NCBI GenBank assembly: GCA_035763085.1
Contig: DASUBV010000378.1
Coordinates: forward strand, 1-39,346
Reading direction: 5' to 3'
DNA: 39,346 bases
Origin: DASUBV01 sp035763085
Lineage (GTDB): Bacteria > Actinomycetota > Actinomycetes > Streptosporangiales > Streptosporangiaceae
In this document: positions 24,569 through 33,052 of the stretch, one piece after another
Layout: each line of letters begins with the position of its first letter
Numbering within the stretch: position 1 is the first letter of the stretch
Program-made: the position numbers and the translations under genes
The notes under the pieces: generated by a model
The model's input: the letters and a program-made list of their open reading frames with translations, nothing else
What the model was told of the DNA's origin: nothing
Database searches by the model: none

Positions 24569-26503
24569 GTGGAGATCTCCTTCAGCATCCTGGGCCCGAT
24601 GACAGTCGAGCTCCGGGCGGAGCCCGATGCCCCGCCCGCCGAGCTGGACATCGGCCCGTTCAAGCAGCGCCTGCTGCTGGCCTTGCTGCTGTGCCGGTGC
24701 AACAGCGTGGTCCTGGTCGAGGAGCTGATCGACACCCTGTGGTGGGACGGCCCGCCGCGCACCGCGCACAAGAACATCCAGGTGTACGTCTCCCACCTGC
24801 GCAAGCTCCTCGCCTCGGACGGCCAGTCCCGGCGGCTCGGCTACCGGCCGCCCGGGTACCAGCTGGTGCTGCCGCCGGGGGAGGTGGACGCGCTGCGCTT
24901 CGAGGACCTGGCCAGATCGGGCCGGCTAGCCCTGCGCCGCGGCGACGCGCGGGCCGCAGCGGAGTCGATGCGGCAGGCGCTCGGACTCTGGCACGGGCCA
25001 GCCCTGACTGACCTGCAGGTATCGCCCGCGCTGCACGAGGAGGCGGCGCGGCTCGATGACCGCCGCCTGTCGGTCTACGAGGACTGGTTCGAGGCGGAAC
25101 TGCTGCTCGGCAACCACGCCGAGGTGCTGGAGCAGCTCGAAGGGGTGATGCGCGCGCACCCGCTGCGCGAGCGCCTGCGCAGCCACCAGCTGATCGCGCT
25201 GTGCCGCGGCGGCCGCCAGGCCGAGGCGCTGGCTGAATATGACAACCACCGGCAGCTGCTGGCCGCGGAGCTCGGGCTGGACCCGAGCCCGGCCCTGCGG
25301 CGGCTCTACCAGGACCTACTCTCCGGGCATCCCGCGCTGACGGCGGCCTCGTCCGCCGCGCTCCCGTCCGCCGCGCTCCCGTCCGCCGGCCCGCACCTGC
25401 AGCCGGACGCGGAGGTCGTCGCGCATATCGCCGCCCCGCCGGCGAGCGCGGCGGCCGCCGCTGCGCCGCCGCCGTCCGCCACGCCGGCGGCCACGACCCG
25501 CCCGACGGGCCTCCCCAGGTCCCTGGATGACTTCACCGGGCGCCAGGACGTCCTCGGCGGCCTGCTGGCCTTCTTCGGCGACAGCACCGCCGGCGTGTCC
25601 CATCTGCGCCGGCTGGCCCTGGTTGCCGGGCCGCCCGGCGCGGGCACCAGCACGCTCGCCCTCCAGGCGGCCCATGTCCTCGCGCCGCGGTTCCGCGACG
25701 GCCTGATCCTGCTGCAGGCCCGGGACAAGTCGGGTGCGCCCCGGCCCGCCGGGGCGCTGCTGGACGATCTGCTCGGCCGGCTGGAGCCGGCCCTCCCGCG
25801 ATCGGCGGCGGCCGTCCCCGACCGGAGCACCCGGCTGCGGAGCCGGCTGGCCGACCTGCAACTGCTGCTGATCATCGACGGCGTCGCCGACGGGGCCCAG
25901 GTCCGGCCGCTGCTGCCAGGCGCGGGTGACTGCTCGGTGATTCTCACCAGCTGCCGCCGCCTGGGCGGGCTCGACGGCGTCACCCGCTTTCAGCTGGGCA
26001 TGTTCACTGAGGACGAGGCGCTGGACCTGCTGGCCTCCCTCATCGGGGCCGACCGGGTGGCGCAGGCCCGGCCCGCGGCCGCGCGGATCGTCCGCGCCTG
26101 CGGCCTGCTGCCCCTGGCTGTGCGCATCGCGGGGGCACGGCTGGCGGCGCTGGATCACCTGCCGCTGGACCGGTTCGCCGAGCGGCTGGAGGATCCCGGG
26201 CGGTTGCTGGACGAGCTGGCCATCGGCGACGTTTCCGTCCGGGACAGCTTCGACCGCTATCTGCAGGGGCTGACCGCCGCCGAGCGCCTGGCGCTCATGC
26301 AGGTGGCGGCGGCCTTCGGGCCACCGTCGAGCGGTCCCGGCGGGCTGGAGCAGATCCTGGAGCGCCTCGTCGGCGTCCACGCCCTCGCCATCACCGACGG
26401 CGGCTTCCCCGCCACCCGCCCGCTGCCCTTCTCGATGCCGGCCCCGTTGTGGGTCTATGCGCAGCGGCTGGTGAGCGGGACCGCCTGCGATGCCCGGCCC
26501 TGA
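24569..26503 (+). CDS. SARP regulator fused to degenerate NB-ARC ATPase
   Basis: A 644-residue regulator. A winged helix of OmpR type (residues about 1-95) is followed by a BTAD/SARP domain to about 250, then an Ala/Ser/Pro linker with a repeated SAALP unit, and an NB-ARC-like module. Its P-loop reads GPPGAGTST near residues 354-362, with Thr where the nucleotide-binding Lys should be. The Walker B region is LLLIIDGVAD. It ends without TPRs, so it is shorter than AfsR. ATP use is doubtful. It starts at GTG 24569 with AGGGGG upstream. It is probably the pathway-specific activator, and its gene overlaps lanB by 14 nt. Confidence 0.88.
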   Translation: MEISFSILGPMTVELRAEPDAPPAELDIGPFKQRLLLALLLCRCNSVVLVEELIDTLWWDGPPRTAHKNIQVYVSHLRKLLASDGQSRRLGYRPPGYQLVLPPGEVDALRFEDLARSGRLALRRGDARAAAESMRQALGLWHGPALTDLQVSPALHEEAARLDDRRLSVYEDWFEAELLLGNHAEVLEQLEGVMRAHPLRERLRSHQLIALCRGGRQAEALAEYDNHRQLLAAELGLDPSPALRRLYQDLLSGHPALTAASSAALPSAALPSAGPHLQPDAEVVAHIAAPPASAAAAAAPPPSATPAATTRPTGLPRSLDDFTGRQDVLGGLLAFFGDSTAGVSHLRRLALVAGPPGAGTSTLALQAAHVLAPRFRDGLILLQARDKSGAPRPAGALLDDLLGRLEPALPRSAAAVPDRSTRLRSRLADLQLLLIIDGVADGAQVRPLLPGAGDCSVILTSCRRLGGLDGVTRFQLGMFTEDEALDLLASLIGADRVAQARPAAARIVRACGLLPLAVRIAGARLAALDHLPLDRFAERLEDPGRLLDELAIGDVSVRDSFDRYLQGLTAAERLALMQVAAAFGPPSSGPGGLEQILERLVGVHALAITDGGFPATRPLPFSMPAPLWVYAQRLVSGTACDARP

Positions 26504-29500
26504 GCGCGCCCGGCCGCCAGCGCCGCCGGGGTATGCCTGCGCGGACACAGTGGTGCTGCGGGCCGCGCTGGCGCCGCGGGCTCCGACCGGGGTCCGCGGT
26601 CCGGACCGCCGGGCGCCGGAGGATCCGGGCCGGCTGCATGACCTGATCCGGGCCGTCCGGGACGACCGGGTCCTGGCCGCCGCCATCGAGCTGGCCTCCC
26701 CGCCGCTGGCCGGGGCTCTGCTCCGGCCCTGGCCGGAAACTGCGGCCGGGCGGCGGCGGATGACCATCGCCCTGACCGGTTACCTGCTGCGCCTCCAGCA
26801 TCGCGCGACGCCCTTCGGGCTGTTCGCCGGGACCGCCCTGGTCCCGCTCGCCGAGGCCGCCGCCGGCGGCCTCGGCGAGCGGCATCGCCTGCTGCTGCGC
26901 CCGTCGCCGCGATGGCTGGCCGGGCTAGTCGCGGCGGCGGAGTCCGGCCTCGGGCAGTCAGGATCGGCCGGGCGGGTCCGGATCGCCGCCTCGCCGTCGC
27001 TGCACACCATCGGCGGTGTCCATGTCCTTGCCGATCCGGGCTCCGGCGCTAGCGGACCCGGCCACTGGCGCGCCGGCGCGACCGTGAGCCCGTCCCGCCT
27101 CCTGGACGCCGTGCTGGCCGTGGCCGCCGGCGACCGGGCCGGCGGCGGGATCGGCTACCCGGAGCTGCTCGACCTGCTGTGCGCCGCGTCCGGCCTGGAC
27201 CGGGAGCAGCTCACGGACTACGTGGCCGGCCTGCTCACCGCCCGGCTCCTGGTAACCGATCTGCTCCCGGCGCCAGGGGACGCGGATCCGCTGCGGCACC
27301 TGGTCGAGCGGCTGGCGGATCATCCGCTCGCCGCGCGGCTGAGCGCGGTGCGCCGCGACCTAGCCCGGCCGCTCCCGGCGCCCGGGCCGGACGACGTGCG
27401 GCGGCTGCGCGCCAGGCTGCGTGCGGTCCGGGAGCGGGACGCCGACCTCAGCGCCGACACGCTGCTGGACCACGATCTCCGCCTCCCCTCGGCGGTGGCC
27501 CGGGAGGTTGCGCGCGCGGCGTCGGTGGCCTGGGCCTGCGCGCCGCCGCCGGCCGCGCGCCCGCTGGCCGGGCTGCACCAGGCGATGCTGAATCGCTACG
27601 GGCTCGGTCGACCCGTTCCGCTGACCGAGCTGCTCGACCTGACCGGGTCCCTGGGCCTGCACCGCCCGCCGCCGGCCGAGGCGCCGGCCGCGGCCAGCGG
27701 TGCCCGGGACCGGCTCCTGACCGGCCTGGCGCTGGATGCCCTGGCCGCCGGCCGCGCCGAGCTGCGCGTCGGCCGCGCGCAGCGGAGCCGCCTCGCGGCG
27801 ATGTCCGGTGCTGGCGGGCCCGCGCCGTCGGTGGATATCTGCACCGAGATCGTCACGACCTCGGCCGGTGCCCTGGACCGGGGGGATTTCCTCGTGGTCC
27901 TCGGCTCGCAGGGCAGCCCGGGGCCGGCCGGCGCCTCAGCCGGGCGGCTGGCCGCCGCGCTCGGCGCGGAGGCGGCCCGGCTGGCAGGCTGGCCTCCCGG
28001 GCCGGGCGAGGCAGGCCCGCTCGACGTGGAAGTCGTCTTCCGGCCCCCGGATCCGGCGGCGGCGAACCTGGTCAGCGAGACAGGCTGGACCGCGTTCCGG
28101 ATCGACCTGACCGGTCAGCCCGCCCGGCGGTCACCGCGCGACCTCGTCCTGGCCGACCTGGTTGTCATCGCCACCGCCGAGCGGCTGCGGGTGCACTGCG
28201 AGCGGCTCGGGCGGGACGTCCGCCCGGTCAGCTACTCGGCCCTGAACCCCCGGCGGGCCGGCGCGGTAGCCGGGCTGCTGCTGGCTCTGGGCCAGGATGG
28301 CTCAGCGCCGTGGCGGTCCTGGGACTGGGGGGCCGCCAGGGTGCTGCCCTGGCTGCCCCGCGTCCGGGCCGGCCAGGCGGTCCTGGCCTCAGCTCGCTGG
28401 TCCCTGCCTGGCGGACTGCGGTACCTGGCCGAGACGGGCACCGACCGGCAGTGGCGCGACGGGCTGGCGCGCTGGCGGGATTCCGAGGAGCTCCCCGAGA
28501 TTGTCTTCGCCGGTGCCTGGGACCAGCGGCTGCCGCTTGACCTGGAGGATCCGGTGCATGCGGCGCTGCTGCGCCGCGAGTGCCGAAACCGCGGCGTGAC
28601 CGCGGTCACCGAGCCGCCCGGCGGCACCGCGGCCTGGCGCGCCTCGGGCTGGCCGGCCGGTCCCGCCGGGCCGCACACCGCGGAGTTCGTTTTCGCACTG
28701 CGCCCGCCTGCGGTTCCCGCCAGCGCCGTCCCGCCCGGCGGCCCGCCGTCACCGGGCGGCCGCCCGCCGGGGGGCCAGGCGTTCCTTCCCGGCGGCAGCT
28801 GGCTCTGCGCGAGCCTGACAGTGCCGGAGGCGCTCCAGGACAGCGTGCTGGCGCAGCTGGCCGGCGCGACCCTGACGGCCGCGGCCCGGCTAGCGGGCGT
28901 CGACCGGTGGTTTTTCGTCCGGGTCGCCGACCCTGGCGGGGTACCGCAGCTGACGGTCCGCTTCCACGGCCCGGCCGGCGGCCTGCACCAGGTGCTGCTG
29001 CCCGCGCTGCACGGCTGGGGCGTGCGCCTGCGGGACGCGGCGCTGGCCCTGGACTTCTCCCTGACCACCTACTGGCCGGAACAGTGGCGCTACGGGGGAG
29101 CCTCGTGCATGGAAGCGGCGGAACGCTTCTTTCACTGCGATTCGATGCTGTGCCTCGACACGCTGGCCCGGAGCTCGGCCCGCCGGGAACTGCTCGCGGC
29201 CCCGGGCGTGCTGGGCATCCTGACGGGCCTGCTGGACATGCGGCCCGCGGATCGCTGGCCGAGGCCGCGGCTGTCAGCGGCGGAACGACGGCTGTTTACC
29301 CAGCTCCGCGCTGACCTGCGGTCCTGCGCGGACGGGACGGGCGGATGGCCTCTCGTTACTGCGCTGCCGCCCGGCCAGCGGGCCCGATCACTGGCCGGCT
29401 GGCACGCGGCCCTGGGGGCCTACCGGCCACTGCTCAGCGACGCCGGGCAGGATCGCGCGCGTATCGCCTGGTCTCTGGTGCACATGCACTGCAACCGGCT

Positions 29501-29585
29501 CGCGGGCCCGAGCCGCGCGGCGGAGCGCATGGCCGTCGCGCTGGCTCGTGACCTCGCGATGGCGCGCTCCGCCGCGGCGGGCTAG
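26490..29585 (+). CDS. Full-length LanB-type lantibiotic dehydratase
   Basis: A 1031-residue class I dehydratase. The N-terminal glutamylation domain shows ATPFGLFAG at 106-114, the usual (S/A)TPFGLFAG landmark. The C-terminal elimination domain covers about 765-1031, with SLTTYWPEQWRYGG and the following MEAAERFFHCDS matching the family YxPExxRYGG-xxxxxAExxFxxDS pattern. Such enzymes use glutamyl-tRNA to activate Ser/Thr and then eliminate glutamate, giving dehydroamino acids. Having both domains makes a plain dehydratase likelier than a PEARL aminoacyl-tRNA ligase, which lacks the elimination part. No LanC cyclase is present, and P1/P2 lack Cys, so lanthionine rings are not expected on them. 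The start lies inside the SARP gene. It ends 31 bp from convergent P2. Confidence 0.92.
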   Translation: MPGPERARPPAPPGYACADTVVLRAALAPRAPTGVRGPDRRAPEDPGRLHDLIRAVRDDRVLAAAIELASPPLAGALLRPWPETAAGRRRMTIALTGYLLRLQHRATPFGLFAGTALVPLAEAAAGGLGERHRLLLRPSPRWLAGLVAAAESGLGQSGSAGRVRIAASPSLHTIGGVHVLADPGSGASGPGHWRAGATVSPSRLLDAVLAVAAGDRAGGGIGYPELLDLLCAASGLDREQLTDYVAGLLTARLLVTDLLPAPGDADPLRHLVERLADHPLAARLSAVRRDLARPLPAPGPDDVRRLRARLRAVRERDADLSADTLLDHDLRLPSAVAREVARAASVAWACAPPPAARPLAGLHQAMLNRYGLGRPVPLTELLDLTGSLGLHRPPPAEAPAAASGARDRLLTGLALDALAAGRAELRVGRAQRSRLAAMSGAGGPAPSVDICTEIVTTSAGALDRGDFLVVLGSQGSPGPAGASAGRLAAALGAEAARLAGWPPGPGEAGPLDVEVVFRPPDPAAANLVSETGWTAFRIDLTGQPARRSPRDLVLADLVVIATAERLRVHCERLGRDVRPVSYSALNPRRAGAVAGLLLALGQDGSAPWRSWDWGAARVLPWLPRVRAGQAVLASARWSLPGGLRYLAETGTDRQWRDGLARWRDSEELPEIVFAGAWDQRLPLDLEDPVHAALLRRECRNRGVTAVTEPPGGTAAWRASGWPAGPAGPHTAEFVFALRPPAVPASAVPPGGPPSPGGRPPGGQAFLPGGSWLCASLTVPEALQDSVLAQLAGATLTAAARLAGVDRWFFVRVADPGGVPQLTVRFHGPAGGLHQVLLPALHGWGVRLRDAALALDFSLTTYWPEQWRYGGASCMEAAERFFHCDSMLCLDTLARSSARRELLAAPGVLGILTGLLDMRPADRWPRPRLSAAERRLFTQLRADLRSCADGTGGWPLVTALPPGQRARSLAGWHAALGAYRPLLSDAGQDRARIAWSLVHMHCNRLAGPSRAAERMAVALARDLAMARSAAAG

Positions 29586-29593
29586 GGCAGGTT

Positions 29594-29608
29594 CGCCGCG
29601 CAGCGGCG
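29594..29608. terminator. Short hairpin between convergent lanB and P2
   Basis: CGCCGC at 29594-29599 pairs with GCGGCG at 29603-29608 around a 3-nt loop. It is centred in the 31-bp gap between the convergent stops of lanB and P2, so a shared weak terminator is plausible. Confidence 0.45.
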
Positions 29609-29616
29609 GGATTCGA

Positions 29617-29826
29617 TCAGTAGTAAGCCGGCGTGGCGCCGTGGGCCTCGACCTCGCGCGTGAACAGGCCCTGCGCGGCCAGCTCGCGGACCTTCTCGAT
29701 GTGGTGGGCCTCGAGGCCGTACTCGCTGGCGCCGGCGTCCGGGTTGGCCAGGAACGCGGTGGCGAACTCGTCATCGCTGATGGCGCGCTGGATCAGTTCA
29801 CGGAGCCGGGGGCCTGAGCTGGACAT
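29617..29826 (-). CDS. P2: precursor peptide with Nif11/NHLP-like leader and VEAHGATP core
   Basis: A 69-residue peptide. The start at 29826 has a near-perfect AGGAGG site, whereas the longer frame to 29892 has none. Residues 7-50 (LRELIQRAISDDEF, ANPDAGASEYGL, HHIEKVREL) resemble the helical Nif11/nitrile-hydratase-like leaders used by proteusins and several TOMM and radical SAM substrates. The C-terminus is EVEAHGATPAYY. The block EVEAHGATP (58-66) matches P1 residues 65-73 except Gly to Ala. Thr65 is the only hydroxyl residue of that block apart from the two terminal Tyr, and there is no Cys. It is convergent with lanB and transcribed on its own or from the response-regulator unit upstream. 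Very likely a RiPP precursor. Confidence 0.82.
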   Translation of the reverse strand: MSSSGPRLRELIQRAISDDEFATAFLANPDAGASEYGLEAHHIEKVRELAAQGLFTREVEAHGATPAYY

Positions 29827-30047
29827 AGCATCCTCCTGGGTGCGAGCTGCGGGTTTCCGGTTGGCTTCCCGCGTCTGCCTGACAAGCTCCATCCTGGCCG
29901 GGCTGGCCCCGGCAAAGATCGGCCGAGATGGCGTAATTGTCCAGCCGGGATGGCTGATGCCGGGTGGCCCGGTGGCGTAGGCACGAAGGCCAGGTGGCGT
30001 ACACGGTCACGGAGCTGCCGGACCGGGCAGCCGGAACAGCCCGGGCG
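29827..30047. other. Intergenic leader upstream of P2
   Basis: This 221-bp gap between the response regulator stop and P2 probably carries the P2 promoter on the minus strand. A TGGACA-like box and a weak GATCTT 17-18 bp further on are visible near 29920-29950, but neither is convincing. AGCTTGTCA on the minus strand at 29880-29888 shares nine bases with one of the direct repeats at 32164-32172 (plus strand). No other structure was seen. Confidence 0.35.
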
Positions 30048-30662
30048 CTAGGGCAGCCAGCCGGCGTCGTAGGCCCTCTTGACCGCGTCGATTCGATTGC
30101 GCGCGTTGAGCTTGGTCACGATCGTGGTCAGGTAATTGCGCACCGTTCCGACGGACAGGTGCAGCGCCGCTGCGATCTCGGCAGGATCAAGGCCCTCGGC
30201 CGCGAGCCGGAGGACCTCGTGCTCGCGCGGCGACAGCGGATTCTGACCGCCGTCCCACGCGGCCAGGGCGAGCTGCGGATCGATGACCCGGCTGCCCGCC
30301 GCGACCCGCCGGATCGCCGAGGTCAGCTGCTCGGGCGGCGCGTCCTTGAGGATGTACCCGGACACATGGGCGGCCAGTGCCCGCCGCAGCGTCCCGGCCC
30401 GGGCCAGGTTCGTGACGATCAGGGTGCGGCAGGAGGGCAGCTCCTCGTGCAGCTGCTGCGCGGCGGACAGGCCATCCAGCCCGGGCAGGTCGATGTCGAT
30501 GATCGCGACGTCGGGCTGGTGCGTGCGGGCCGCGGGAAGTATGTCCGCGCCGTTCTCGATGGCGGCCACGACCTTCAAGTCGGGCTCGAGCTCGATCAGG
30601 GCGACGAACGCACCGCGCACCATGGCGACGTCCTCGGCCAGGAGGATCCTCAGTGTGAGCAA
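30048..30662 (-). CDS. NarL/FixJ-type response regulator
   Basis: A 204-residue response regulator. The receiver has acidic Asp11 (LLAEDVAM), phospho-acceptor Asp56 (AIIDIDLPGLDG) and Lys in GYILKDAP. The C-terminal LuxR helix-turn-helix is LSPREHEVLRLAAEGL, then SVGTVRNYLTTIVTKLNA. The start is probably TTG at 30662, with GGAG 6 nt upstream; no ATG or GTG exists at the right place. It lies 37 nt after the sensor kinase gene, so the two form a DesK/DesR-like pair. Targets are unknown; P2, next downstream, is an obvious candidate. Confidence 0.87.
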   Translation of the reverse strand: MLTLRILLAEDVAMVRGAFVALIELEPDLKVVAAIENGADILPAARTHQPDVAIIDIDLPGLDGLSAAQQLHEELPSCRTLIVTNLARAGTLRRALAAHVSGYILKDAPPEQLTSAIRRVAAGSRVIDPQLALAAWDGGQNPLSPREHEVLRLAAEGLDPAEIAAALHLSVGTVRNYLTTIVTKLNARNRIDAVKRAYDAGWLP

Positions 30663-30699
30663 GCCCGGCTCCGGCAGCTGTGCCGCATGCTGGTCACGA

Positions 30700-32040
30700 T
30701 CACTCGCCCTGGCACGAAGCCGGCGGGCCACTGGCGGAGCCCAGGTCGTCGTGCTCACCCCCCGCCACCTCGGCCAGGCTGGAGGCGAGCTCCCCGAGGG
30801 CGGCCCGGCTGGGTACCGTGGCCAGCACGTCGAACCGGCCATCGCGGACGCCCGCGGCCAGCGTGCCGCCGACGGCGGCCAGCCGCACGGCCAGGTTCTC
30901 GAGGCCGCCGCCATCGCGGCAAGACTCGGCCGTCAGCGGCACGCCGTCGTTGGTCACCCGCAGCCGGACCACATCGCCGGTCATCGTCGCCTCGATCGCG
31001 CAGTTCTTCGCCGCGCTGTGCCGGAGCATGTTCGTCACGGCCTCGCGCAGGACGGTGGCCAGCACGGTATCGACCGTCTCGGTGAGGGGATCGCAGTTGA
31101 TCTCGACCCGGCCGGCGATGCCAGCGGTGGCGAGCAGGCCCGTCACAGAAGCTGCCTCCTTCGAGAGCGACATATTGCGGTAGCCGCTCGCCACCAGCCG
31201 CACGTCCGCCAGAGCCTGGCGTGCCACGTCCAGCATCTCGGCCAGCTCATCGCGGGCCCGGCCGGGATTACTGGCCACCAGCCGCCGGGTGAGCTCGGCC
31301 TTGAGGGTGATCGCTGACAGGCTGTAGCCGAGCAGGTCATGCAGATCGCGGGCGAAGCGCATGCGCTCCTTCATGACGGCGAGCTGGGCGAGCTCGGCGC
31401 GCGTCGCGTGCACGTACCTGATGACCAGGGTCAGCCGGGACAGCCCGAAGACGACCAGGCCGATGTCCAGGCTGGCGACCGTCAGGTACGCCACTGAGTA
31501 GGCGCCCAGGCCCAGCAGGAGCGGTCCGACGAGCATGCTCAGGATGACGGCGCTGAACAGGACCCAGGCGATCACGCCGGGGATGAGGAGCAGGACTGAT
31601 CCCGCCAGGAAGCCCGTCATGCCAGCCCACTGCGTGCCGAGGATCAGCAGCGGCAGGTACGTGATGACGGCCTGCGCGAGCAGCACGGCCAGCCGCCGCC
31701 GCATCGACCAGCCCTCCGCGCCCGCGGCCGAGATGAAGAACTGGAGGACGAACACGACGCCGATCGAGGCGATGCCGACGGCCAGGCCGGTCCCGTGCGA
31801 CGGAATCGGCGAGGACAGGAAGTCAATCAGCTGGACGCCGAGGAATCCGCACAGGACCGTGAGCAGGATGACGCGCGCGAGCCGCTGGCCGCCGCGGACC
31901 TCGTAGGCGACGGGCGGTGCCGGCCGGCCCGGCGCCGGGCCGCATGCCGCCTCGCCAGCTGTCGCCTGACTGGCGGCACCGCCCGATGACCAGGGCAGCC
32001 TGCCCATTAACCAGCCCGCCTGCACCCCGCGGCCAGGCAT
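30700..32040 (-). CDS. DesK-like membrane histidine kinase (HisKA_3)
   Basis: A 446-residue sensor kinase from the ATG at 32040, which has CAGGGGA upstream; a GTG at 32103 would add 21 residues and cannot be excluded. After a Pro/Ala-rich cytosolic start come about six hydrophobic helices (residues 55-205), with no clear extracellular domain. The phospho-acceptor His234 is in FARDLHDLLGYSLS. The ATPase N-box is REAVTNMLRHS and a DGGGLENLAVRL G-box follows. It may sense membrane state or a membrane-bound peptide. It is co-transcribed with the response regulator. Confidence 0.88.
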   Translation of the reverse strand: MPGRGVQAGWLMGRLPWSSGGAASQATAGEAACGPAPGRPAPPVAYEVRGGQRLARVILLTVLCGFLGVQLIDFLSSPIPSHGTGLAVGIASIGVVFVLQFFISAAGAEGWSMRRRLAVLLAQAVITYLPLLILGTQWAGMTGFLAGSVLLLIPGVIAWVLFSAVILSMLVGPLLLGLGAYSVAYLTVASLDIGLVVFGLSRLTLVIRYVHATRAELAQLAVMKERMRFARDLHDLLGYSLSAITLKAELTRRLVASNPGRARDELAEMLDVARQALADVRLVASGYRNMSLSKEAASVTGLLATAGIAGRVEINCDPLTETVDTVLATVLREAVTNMLRHSAAKNCAIEATMTGDVVRLRVTNDGVPLTAESCRDGGGLENLAVRLAAVGGTLAAGVRDGRFDVLATVPSRAALGELASSLAEVAGGEHDDLGSASGPPASCQGE

Positions 32041-32154
32041 ACGGATCCCCTGTTCCTGGCCAGCCACCGGCCGCGACGTGCATAACCCGTGGTCAGAAGC
32101 CACCTTCAGGCCGATAGTATCCTGAGTATCCCGATAGGCCCCAGGTCGTACTCA

Positions 32155-32171
32155 TTGTCATTAGCTTGTCA
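32155..32171. promoter_or_regulatory. 11-bp-period direct repeats, SARP-site-like
   Basis: TTGTCA occurs at 32155-32160 and again at 32166-32171, exactly 11 bp apart, in an unusually AT-rich part of the 32104-32217 gap. SARP proteins are known to bind heptameric direct repeats with 11-bp period next to the minus-35 region. The repeats lie upstream of the kinase/regulator operon. A third unit at the next 11-bp step reads TCGCAC and is only partly alike. Two SARP genes are in the window. Confidence 0.55.
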
Positions 32172-32217
32172 CTATCTCGCACTTTGTTCAATGCGCGACG
32201 GCTCGGTGGCAGGCCAT

Positions 32218-33051
32218 TCAGTGCCGGACCATGCGGGATGCGGCCCCGGGCATAAGCTCATCCGCATCCAGCCCCGGGTCGCCGCTCAGGACGGCCTGCT
32301 GGAGTTGCCGGAGTCGCGGGCACGGCTCAAGCCCCAGCTCTTCCCGCAGCGCTGCGCGCAGCCGCCGGAAGGCCTCGAGCGCCCGGCCGGCGTGGCCGGA
32401 GCGGTAGAGCGCCGTCATCAGCAGGCCGCAGAAGTTCTCGTTCATCGGGTTCCGGGCCACCAGCAGCGTCAGTTCCCCCACCAGGTCGGCGTGGCGGCGC
32501 AGGGCCAGGTCAGCCTCGATGCGGCGTTCGAGCACGCCGAGCCGCTGCGCCTGCAGGGAGGCCGCCTCGAGCTCAAGCACGCGCCCGGACGGCACGTCGA
32601 CCAGGGCTGGCCCGCGCCACAGCGCCAGCGCCTGGCCGAGCAGCTCGGCGGTGGCCCGGTGATCGCCGGCCTCGGCAGCCTGCCGGCCCAGGCAGGCGAG
32701 CCGCTCGAACTCTTCCACGTCGGTCTCGCACGCGCTCGCGTCGAGCAGGTACCCGGAGTGCCTCGTGCCGATGAGCTCCCGCGACCGCCGGCCGCCCGGC
32801 CGGGCCGCCGCCAGCCGGTTGCGCAGGTGCAGGATGTAGGTCTGCAGCGCGGTCGCGGACCGGCGCGGCGGGCATTCGCCCCACAGCTCATCGGCTAGCG
32901 TCGATACAGTGACGACCCGTCCGGCGTTGAGCGCCAGCAAGGCCAGGATCTGGCGCTGCTTGGCCGCGCTCGGCGCCACGGACTGCTGGCCCAGGGCGGC
33001 GGCAAACGGGCCGAGTAGCTGAACGCTGATCCGATCGGAATTGCTCCGCAT
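32218..33051 (-). CDS. Stand-alone SARP transcription activator
   Basis: A 277-residue AfsR/DnrI/RedD-type protein: winged helix (SVQLLGPFAAAL, AAKQRQILALLALNAGRVV, TALQTYILHLRNRL) over residues 8-100, then the bacterial transcription activation domain to about 260. The length is typical for pathway-specific small SARPs of antibiotic clusters. The ATG at 33051 has GAGGG 7 nt upstream. It is transcribed away from the P3-YcaO operon; 255 bp separate them. It may activate that operon, the kinase pair and the main operon. Confidence 0.92.
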   Translation of the reverse strand: MRSNSDRISVQLLGPFAAALGQQSVAPSAAKQRQILALLALNAGRVVTVSTLADELWGECPPRRSATALQTYILHLRNRLAAARPGGRRSRELIGTRHSGYLLDASACETDVEEFERLACLGRQAAEAGDHRATAELLGQALALWRGPALVDVPSGRVLELEAASLQAQRLGVLERRIEADLALRRHADLVGELTLLVARNPMNENFCGLLMTALYRSGHAGRALEAFRRLRAALREELGLEPCPRLRQLQQAVLSGDPGLDADELMPGAASRMVRH

Positions 33052-33052
33052 G

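Noticed and set aside
27179..28540. 453-codon plus-strand frame inside lanB
   Set aside because: Arg/Gly/Ala-rich off-frame reading of the dehydratase.
29617..29892. Longer version of P2 starting at 29892
   Set aside because: The ATG at 29826 has an AGGAGG site and begins the leader helix; the extra 22 residues have no ribosome site.
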